DNA of 11,838 nucleotides from Nitrospinota bacterium (GTDB lineage Bacteria; Nitrospinota; Nitrospinia; UBA9942), in contig DNJG01000145.1 in the NCBI GenBank assembly GCA_003489165.1, positions 1 through 11,838 on the forward strand. The letters run 5' to 3'. The notes below the pieces were generated by a model. That model was not told where the DNA came from. It saw nothing but the letters and a program-made list of their open reading frames with translations, and ran no database searches. This document shows positions 6,688 to 11,838 of the stretch, piece after piece. Both the position numbers and the translations under genes were made by a program. The stretch's first letter is position 1. Every line of letters begins with the position of its first letter.

Positions 6688-7782
6688 ATGGACATGAAAT
6701 CAAGAAGATTGAAGCGAGGTGTCTATATAAAAGTAATTTTGTTCCTTCTTTGGATTATTTTTGCTGCCTCAGGTATAGAGGTTTATTCAAATGTAAAAGA
6801 GAAGGTAGTCCGCATTGGCTACTTCCATGGCGGCAGGGTAAATATCATATACAGGGCGTATATCAACGGATTTTTCAGCCGTGAAGGGGTCAATGTAAAA
6901 CTCTACACAAAAAATCTGAAGGAAGATAAGTTTTACGATGTTCCTCAAAGCAACGATGGGATGAAAAAGATTCCTGGTGGCAACCGGCATGTCGGCAAGG
7001 TTTCAGGTACTGAAATAATTGACAGGATAGTTCGGGGAGATTTTGACGGAGGAACAATAGGCGAGAGTTCATTTGTCTATGCCGTCAACAAACAGATACC
7101 CATAATTGCCGTGGCGATGCTTGGATATAATTCAACGCCTGGCAAAGCGATAATCATAAGAAAAGGTGTCAGGATTGATAAGCCTGCTGACCTCAAGGGG
7201 AAGACGCTCATCTCCAGAAGAGGGGGCCCCGGGGACGCAATCTTCCTGAGAGAATTTATAGAGGCAATCGGCCTTGACCCGAAAAGGGACTTGAATATCA
7301 TTGACCATGTTTCAGACGATGACGCGAAGAAGTGGCTTCGCACAAAGAAGGTAGACGGCGGACTGTATCACCTTTTTGTCGCCAAACGCCTCGTTGAATC
7401 AGGCGATGCTTATATATATCAGCCCATGGACTGGATAGACTCAAGACTATCGCACGCTCTTCTTGTATTTCGGAAGGATTATCTTGACAATCATAGGGCA
7501 GAGGTGCAGAAGATAGTCAACGCGTATATGAAAAGGGTCAGATATGAGAAGCAACTGCCGGAACCCCGGAAAGACCGTTCATGGGATAAGGGGCTGATGA
7601 TGGAAGGCGAGTTCGAGGACATGAGCATACCCGCCTATGACATGCCGCCGAAGTTAAAACCAGAGTTACTTAAAAAAGTGCAGGATTTGTTATTTAAGTA
7701 TGGAGAGATTGATAAAAAGGTGAATATAGAGAAATATCTTGATAATAATTTTGTAGACAAAGCGATGGAAGAAATAAAGTAA
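6688..7782 (+). CDS. Periplasmic substrate-binding protein, ABC type (NMT1/SsuA/TauA-like)
   Basis: 364 residues. A basic start (KSRRLKR) and hydrophobic stretch (about 13-30) form a signal peptide or anchor. The mature part begins VVRIGYFHGG (40-49), the first strand of type II periplasmic binding proteins. It continues with NGFFSREGVNVKLY (60-73), GTIGESSFVYAVNK (122-135), KPADLKGKTLISRRGGPGDA (155-174) and FIEAIGLDP (180-188), all typical of the NMT1/THI5/SsuA-like families. Those families bind sulfonates, nitrate, pyrimidine precursors or other small ligands for uptake; the ligand here cannot be assigned. No permease or ATPase is in the window, so it may be an orphan or have a non-transport role. 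ATG 6688 or 6694 could start it; no Shine-Dalgarno is clear. GC is near 45-50% over most of the gene and drops to about 27% in its last ~120 bases. It sits between two sulfatase-fold paralogues. Confidence 0.82.
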   Translation: MDMKSRRLKRGVYIKVILFLLWIIFAASGIEVYSNVKEKVVRIGYFHGGRVNIIYRAYINGFFSREGVNVKLYTKNLKEDKFYDVPQSNDGMKKIPGGNRHVGKVSGTEIIDRIVRGDFDGGTIGESSFVYAVNKQIPIIAVAMLGYNSTPGKAIIIRKGVRIDKPADLKGKTLISRRGGPGDAIFLREFIEAIGLDPKRDLNIIDHVSDDDAKKWLRTKKVDGGLYHLFVAKRLVESGDAYIYQPMDWIDSRLSHALLVFRKDYLDNHRAEVQKIVNAYMKRVRYEKQLPEPRKDRSWDKGLMMEGEFEDMSIPAYDMPPKLKPELLKKVQDLLFKYGEIDKKVNIEKYLDNNFVDKAMEEIK

Positions 7783-7841
7783 AGGGTTATGTTATTTGTT
7801 TGAGAGGGAAAGAAAAGAAGTGTTGGTAGAATGAGAATCTT

Positions 7842-9332
7842 ATGAATAATACAAAAATTAAAGGTTTAATCATTTTTGGGATGGCAATTATTTTGACTGG
7901 CATTCCGTCAGGATTAATAAATGGCAGTATTATTTCATCAGAGGAAAATCTAAAATGCAGAGATTGTAATCTGGTCATTATTTCACTGACGAATACCAGA
8001 AAGGATCATATTGGTATGTATGGATATAAGCGAGACACGACCCCCAACATAGACAAGTTTTTTAAAAATTCTTTGGTTTTTGAAAATGCCTTTGCACCTG
8101 CATCGTGGACATTACCTGTTTCAGCTTCCCTGTATACCTCTTTATTTCCTTATACTCACGGAGTTATGGATAGGTATGACGGCAGTAAACTTTCTGATAG
8201 TATTTTGACAATAACAGAAATTTTTAAGGAAAATGGTTACACGACGGCAGGTTTTACAGGTGGAGGTGATTATAATAGAAGTTTTAATATCTCACAAGGT
8301 TTTGACCTTTATGTAGATGAAAAGAATTATGAAGATTTTAACATTTTAAGAAATAAAGGGGCATTGCCTGGTCCTTCTGCATATTTAGGAGTTGAGCAGA
8401 TATTACCTCCTACCATTGATTGGATACAGAAGAATAAAAACAATAAATTGTTTTTATTCCTTCAGGGATATGATACCCATTGTCCATTCATCCCTAAAAA
8501 GCCGTTTGATAAGAAGTTTGACCCAGATTATAAAGGTAATATTGATTTTTCAACTTGTCTGTGGACATTTAAGCAAACTGATCCTATGTATAAAAATGAT
8601 GTGAGATATTGGCAGCTTAAGACATGGTATTCCAACGAAGGGATTAAGGATTTAAAGATGAGTGATAGGGATGTTGACCATATGATTGCCCTCTATGATG
8701 GGGAGATTGTTCAGGCAGATTATTATTTAAGAGATTTTTTTAAGACAGTTAAGGATTTAGGCTTAGAAAATAATACAGTTTTTGTATTCATGTCAGAACA
8801 TGGTGATTTGTTTGGTGAGCATGGCAGATTTATGAGAGGAGGCCCTTTACGGGGGACTTTCTATGATCCTGTAATTAATTTTCCATTATTAATAAAACAT
8901 CCTAAAATAAATAAGCCACTTAGAATTAAACCTCTGGTTCAGACTATCGATATAATGCCAACTTTACTTGATATTTTTAATCTAAAAGACAAGCAAAAAA
9001 CTAAAAGGCAGGGTAAAAGCTTGATTCCTGCTATTACTGGAGAAAAAGAGATAAATGAATATATTTATGCTGCTTCTAAATATAATGCAAAGAACAATCC
9101 TTTTTTCAGTGGACTCTCAATTATAACAGCTATCAGGAATAAAGAATGGAAATTGATTAGGGAAGAGATTTTTGATACAAATTCTAAAAAAATGATTACA
9201 GAATCTTATGAGCTTTACCGAATCTCTGAAGATTCTAAAGAAGAAAATAACCTATATAATATTAAAAAGGATATTGCAGGTATTTTAAAACTAAAAATGG
9301 AAGAATGGTTAAATAGCAAATCCCCCACATAG
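7842..9332 (+). CDS. Divergent sulfatase-fold protein B, exported
   Basis: 496 residues, paralogue of the protein at 4851. A hydrophobic N-terminus (about 8-27) is followed by LKCRDCNLVIISL (37-49), TTPNIDKFF, ASWTLPVSASLYTSLFPYTH (87-106), FLQGYDTHCPF (206-216), SEHGDLFGEHGRF and TIDIMPTLL. Thr90 occupies the formylglycine position. The first metal-ligand Asp is Thr50 (SLTNTRKDH; Arg53, Asp55 and His56 kept), and the usual DHG is Glu319-His320, so more of the metal site is changed than in paralogue A. Cys39, 42, 214 and 239 match four Cys of the paralogue, suggesting a shared disulfide or metal-binding arrangement. The C-terminal half is the usual small sulfatase subdomain with EWKLIREE. GC is uniformly low. 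It starts 59 bases after the substrate-binding gene, probably co-transcribed. Function is unknown: phosphatase/transferase-like activity or a non-enzymatic binding role. Confidence 0.85.
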   Translation: MNNTKIKGLIIFGMAIILTGIPSGLINGSIISSEENLKCRDCNLVIISLTNTRKDHIGMYGYKRDTTPNIDKFFKNSLVFENAFAPASWTLPVSASLYTSLFPYTHGVMDRYDGSKLSDSILTITEIFKENGYTTAGFTGGGDYNRSFNISQGFDLYVDEKNYEDFNILRNKGALPGPSAYLGVEQILPPTIDWIQKNKNNKLFLFLQGYDTHCPFIPKKPFDKKFDPDYKGNIDFSTCLWTFKQTDPMYKNDVRYWQLKTWYSNEGIKDLKMSDRDVDHMIALYDGEIVQADYYLRDFFKTVKDLGLENNTVFVFMSEHGDLFGEHGRFMRGGPLRGTFYDPVINFPLLIKHPKINKPLRIKPLVQTIDIMPTLLDIFNLKDKQKTKRQGKSLIPAITGEKEINEYIYAASKYNAKNNPFFSGLSIITAIRNKEWKLIREEIFDTNSKKMITESYELYRISEDSKEENNLYNIKKDIAGILKLKMEEWLNSKSPT

Positions 9333-9352
9333 TTAATATGTTGGATTTACGA

Positions 9353-9368
9353 TGTGTTATATTTTACA
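9353..9368 (+). promoter_or_regulatory. TGT-N10-ACA enhancer-type site 1
   Basis: TGTGTTATATTTTACA fits TGT-N10-ACA, the consensus of NifA-type sigma-54 activators. It is about 220 bases upstream of the predicted transcription start, a normal enhancer distance. It shares 10 of 16 bases with the second site. Assignment to NifA itself is not implied. Confidence 0.4.
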
Positions 9369-9373
9369 AATAT

Positions 9374-9389
9374 TGTGCCAATTTGCACA
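9374..9389 (+). promoter_or_regulatory. TGT-N10-ACA enhancer-type site 2
   Basis: TGTGCCAATTTGCACA is a near-perfect palindrome (5-bp arms TGTGC/GCACA around AATT) and again fits TGT-N10-ACA. Its centre is 21 bp, two helical turns, from the first site, the spacing expected for cooperating activator dimers on one DNA face. Confidence 0.45.
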
Positions 9390-9416
9390 GAGTATGCATT
9401 TTTTCCTACCTTCAGA

Positions 9417-9461
9417 GGATATTTATAGCTTTTTCTGAGGTTAAAAAGACTATAAATGTCC
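9417..9461 (+). repeat. Long imperfect inverted repeat (hairpin)
   Basis: The left arm 9417-9434 pairs with the right arm 9443-9461: GGA/TCC, one T-G wobble, ATTTATAG/CTATAAAT, a bulged A at 9449, CTTTTT/AAAAAG, and an 8-base loop CTGAGGTT. That is 18 pairs in all. No T-run follows on either strand, so it is not a standard intrinsic terminator. It could still end transcripts of the sulfatase-like gene, act as a protein site, or form a cruciform. Confidence 0.55.
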
Positions 9462-9560
9462 ATCAAAATATCTAATAGACAAAAATGCCTATATTTTTTT
9501 ATATAACCCTTTGCAATTATTAAGATTATTATATGTATAATCTCCCCTTCCACCCTATTA

Positions 9561-9576
9561 TGGCATGAAAAGTGCA
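9561..9576 (+). promoter_or_regulatory. Sigma-54 (RpoN) -24/-12 promoter
   Basis: TGGCATGAAAAGTGCA matches TGGCAC-R-N4-TTGCW with the invariant GG and GC at exact spacing; the differences are T for C and G for the first T of TTGC. Transcription would start near 9587, giving a leader of about 55 bases before ATG 9643. A perfect sigma-70 -10 hexamer (TATAAT, 9580-9585) overlaps the start area but lacks a good -35, so sigma-54 is preferred. Confidence 0.6.
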
Positions 9577-9642
9577 ATTTATAATGATGAGACTATGCGA
9601 ATTCTTAATCTTTTCAATAACATAAATAGGAAAAATGGGATA

Positions 9643-11838
9643 ATGAAACTATTATCTTTAAGCTTTATATTTCTCCTTTTCTCTGCGGCAACTGTTACAG
9701 GTGAAGTTGCCCCAACTGCTCTTTATCTATCTGATATTGAGAGTGGCCTTTCTGTTCCTGTCCGCATAGCTGCTGATAAATGGGCAAATCTTTATATAAC
9801 AGACCCACGGAGACAGCAGGTTCATAAATTTAATGCCATCGGTGATCTTAAATTAACAATTACCGGCATTGCCGCTCCCCTTGGAGTGGCAGTAGATAAT
9901 CAGGGAAATATATATATCGGCGATGATAGTGAAAACAATGTCTCTGTTTTTGATTCTGCTGGAAAATTTCTTAAAAAATTAGGCTCAGGCAATGGTGAGT
10001 TTATTATGCCCAACGACATTGCCATTGAACCATCCTCAGGGCGAATCTATGTTACAGATTCAAAGGCAAATATAGTAAAAGTTTATAATTCTGGTGGAGC
10101 CCTATCTTTTACCATTAATAACATCCTCTTTCCAACAGGTATTCATATTGATTCTAAAAAAGGGGAACTTTTAATAGGCGACCTTATAAACTCTCAGGTA
10201 AAGGTCTTCGATCTCTCCGGGAATTTTATTAAAAGTTTTGGTTCAAGTGGTGTTGGGGCTGGTCTTATTAGCAGTGTGCAGGGTCTGACTGTGGACAAGA
10301 TGGGACGCATATATGTTGTGGATGCCCACAAAGGATGGGTTCAGGTCTTTGACTCAAAAGGCAACCACCTCTCCTTCATTGGAAGTGGTAATCTTTTTAT
10401 ACCACTGGATGCGGTGATAGACCCATATGGTCGTCTTATTGTCACATCCTCTTCCGATGGGAAGCTATCAATTTACGGTATTGATGGCGGCAATCTCCCA
10501 TCTAATTGGAATGAGAATTACCTGCCTGATACTGACGGGGATGGGATTCCTGATGCATGGGAGGATGCAAATGGACTCAATCCAAATTTCAACGATGCCA
10601 ATCTTGACCCTGATAATGATGGTCTTGCAAATCTATACGAGTATTTATCCGGCTCAGATCCCCGCAACCCTGATACAGATGGCGATGGTTTAAAAGATGG
10701 GGTTGACCCAACTCCTGGTATGGCTAAAGATAATAAACCATCAGCGAATGCAGGGCCTGATATGACATATGACCCGGGTATTATTACTCTTGATGGAAGC
10801 AGTAGCAGGGACCCAAATTTTCTGTCTCTTAAATATACATGGACTGCGGATGTAAACAATCCTGCAACTATAAGTTTATTAGATAATGGGACAGTAACGG
10901 CAGTTAAGCCTGTTTTTATTGCTACAAAACCCGGAGTTTATAGATTTACTCTTAAGGTTGCAAACAGCTATTTTGAAAGTAGTCCTGATGAGGTAGCCGT
11001 TACAATCAGAAATATCCCTCCCACTGCCTATGCCGGGATGGATCAGACTGTCAGTGCTAATACACAGGTCAATCTTAATGGAGCAGGCAGCAAGGATGCC
11101 AATGGAGATGCGCTTGCATATAAATGGACACAGGTCTCAGGCACTCAGGTAAATCTTGGTGGAGGAAGCACGAGAGACGCAAATTTTACCCCCCAGGGTT
11201 CGGGTATATATACTTTCAGCCTTATTGTGAGTGATGGTGTCAATACCAGTTCATCTGATGAAATCAACATAACAGTTAATAGCGGGAATACCGTTCCAAT
11301 AGCAGATGCAGGCGATGACCAGATTGTTTATTTGCCTGCAACGATAACTCTGAGCGGCAATAGAAGTATTGATGGTGATGGTGAGCAATTGACATACAAT
11401 TGGAAGTTATTATCCGGGCCAAAGGCTGTTACATTATCCAGTGCTGACAGCAAAAATCCAACATGGACACCTGATACTGCCGGCATTTATACCTTTAGCC
11501 TGACTGTGTCAGATGGAAAGGATGTAGGCATTCCTGATGCAGTCAATATTTCGATAAATGGCGAAAATCGCATTCCATTTGCAAATGCAGGTACAGACCA
11601 GAATGTGATAATCTATTCAACTGTTACCCTTGGGGGCGGTATGAGTTATGACTCAGACAATTCTCCCTTACCGCTTACATACAAATGGACACAGGTATTT
11701 GGAACAACTGTCTCTCTTAGTGATTCTACAAGCATGGCTCCAACCTTTGTTCCAATCTATGAAGATACATTGCGATTTCAGCTGACAGTGAGTGATGGAC
11801 AATATACCAGTCTCACTGACGAAGTAGAGATAAATATA
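9643..11838 (+). CDS. Large secreted NHL-propeller / thrombospondin-3-type calcium repeat / PKD-domain protein (3' end outside window)
   Basis: An open frame of 732 codons runs to the window edge without a stop. It starts at ATG 9643 (AGGA at 9628-9631; signal peptide about residues 1-20, TVTG before EVAP). Residues about 40-282 hold six NHL-type repeats (for example LGVAVDNQGNIYIGD and VQGLTVDKMGRIYVVD), forming a six-bladed propeller. Residues 296-355 carry three Asp-rich calcium-binding motifs (DTDGDGIPDAWED, DPDNDGL, DTDGDGLKDG) like thrombospondin type 3 or dockerin loops. From 365 there are four PKD-like Ig domains of about 92-95 residues, starting near 365, 458, 550 and 644, each opening with A-x-AGxDQ or similar and containing a Y-x-W strand and ending T-(V/L)-x-(V/N). 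The architecture fits a calcium-stabilised surface or released adhesin or matrix protein. The C-terminus, which would show its anchoring signal, is missing. A sigma-54-type promoter precedes it. Confidence 0.88.
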   Translation, partial: MKLLSLSFIFLLFSAATVTGEVAPTALYLSDIESGLSVPVRIAADKWANLYITDPRRQQVHKFNAIGDLKLTITGIAAPLGVAVDNQGNIYIGDDSENNVSVFDSAGKFLKKLGSGNGEFIMPNDIAIEPSSGRIYVTDSKANIVKVYNSGGALSFTINNILFPTGIHIDSKKGELLIGDLINSQVKVFDLSGNFIKSFGSSGVGAGLISSVQGLTVDKMGRIYVVDAHKGWVQVFDSKGNHLSFIGSGNLFIPLDAVIDPYGRLIVTSSSDGKLSIYGIDGGNLPSNWNENYLPDTDGDGIPDAWEDANGLNPNFNDANLDPDNDGLANLYEYLSGSDPRNPDTDGDGLKDGVDPTPGMAKDNKPSANAGPDMTYDPGIITLDGSSSRDPNFLSLKYTWTADVNNPATISLLDNGTVTAVKPVFIATKPGVYRFTLKVANSYFESSPDEVAVTIRNIPPTAYAGMDQTVSANTQVNLNGAGSKDANGDALAYKWTQVSGTQVNLGGGSTRDANFTPQGSGIYTFSLIVSDGVNTSSSDEINITVNSGNTVPIADAGDDQIVYLPATITLSGNRSIDGDGEQLTYNWKLLSGPKAVTLSSADSKNPTWTPDTAGIYTFSLTVSDGKDVGIPDAVNISINGENRIPFANAGTDQNVIIYSTVTLGGGMSYDSDNSPLPLTYKWTQVFGTTVSLSDSTSMAPTFVPIYEDTLRFQLTVSDGQYTSLTDEVEINI

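Larger units (their letters stand above)
9333..9642 (+). other. Regulatory intergenic region before the NHL/PKD gene
   Basis: 310 AT-rich bases with no credible gene; a minus-strand frame (9347-9577) has no family signal or ribosome site. It contains two tandem TGT-N10-ACA sites, a long inverted repeat, and a sigma-54-type promoter, listed separately. A partial IHF-like CATCAAAATATCT lies at 9461-9473, between sites and promoter. Confidence 0.55.

Noticed and set aside
9353..9389. Calling the paired sites NifA-controlled nitrogen-fixation elements
   Set aside because: The motif is short and shared by other enhancer-binding proteins, and the downstream gene has nothing to do with nitrogen fixation.
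9500..9541. Further AT-rich inverted repeats and a second TATAAT (9536-9541)
   Set aside because: Arms of only about 6 A/T bases and a poor -35 with 19-base spacing; expected by chance in such sequence.
9347..9577. Minus-strand frame of 76 codons in the spacer before the NHL/PKD gene
   Set aside because: AT-rich, no family resemblance, no ribosome site, and it overlaps the enhancer sites, hairpin and promoter.
9580..9585. TATAAT as a sigma-70 -10 box for the last gene
   Set aside because: Perfect hexamer, but no acceptable -35 at 16-18 bases; in a region this AT-rich it is easily chance, and the sigma-54 element fits better. Not fully excluded.
10518..10859. Minus-strand frame of 113 codons
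   Set aside because: It lies opposite the Asp-rich calcium repeats and first PKD domain; its Ser/Pro/Arg-rich translation is the mirror of the GAT/GGT-rich coding strand.

Overview
The window looks like a low-to-moderate-GC (roughly 36-40% by eye) Gram-negative bacterial chromosome segment. The evidence is periplasmic c-type cytochromes, an outer-membrane beta-barrel protein ending in Phe, Sec signal peptides on every product, and a good sigma-54 (-24/-12) promoter. An anaerobic or microaerophilic respirer such as a Nitrospirota or Thermodesulfobacteriota member would fit, but nothing here fixes the taxon. All genes lie on the + strand. No tRNA, rRNA, CRISPR array, transposase or integrase was seen.

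Positions 1-4776 are tightly packed and probably one operon. They hold the 3' part of a diheme cytochrome c fused to an ethylbenzene-dehydrogenase-type haem b domain, an unknown secreted four-cysteine protein, a type I phosphodiesterase/alkaline-phosphatase-fold protein and an outer-membrane barrel. A short spacer (4777-4850) carries what looks like half of a dispersed palindromic repeat.

Positions 4851-9332 hold two divergent paralogues of the sulfatase fold, flanking a periplasmic substrate-binding protein that has no visible permease or ATPase. Both paralogues have Thr at the formylglycine position, lack the first metal-ligand Asp and share four cysteines. They are therefore unlikely to be classical sulfatases and may be phosphatase/transferase-like or non-catalytic. 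Base composition jumps inside the first paralogue (about 5800-5830), stays elevated with a dip at about 6300-6550, and falls again near the end of the substrate-binding gene (about 7650). Between these genes lies a decayed fragment of a beta-propeller glycosidase. Together these suggest a mosaic, recombined segment.

Positions 9333-9642 form a 310-base regulatory region: two TGT-N10-ACA sites whose centres are 21 bp apart, a long hairpin, and a sigma-54-type promoter about 55 bases before the start codon of the last gene. That gene (9643 to the window end, no stop reached) encodes a large secreted protein with a six-repeat NHL propeller, thrombospondin-3-like Asp-rich calcium repeats and at least four PKD-like Ig domains.

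Together the window encodes a cell-envelope programme: every product appears exported. A shared pathway (ester cleavage outside the cytoplasm, ligand capture, outer-membrane passage) is an inference from co-location only.
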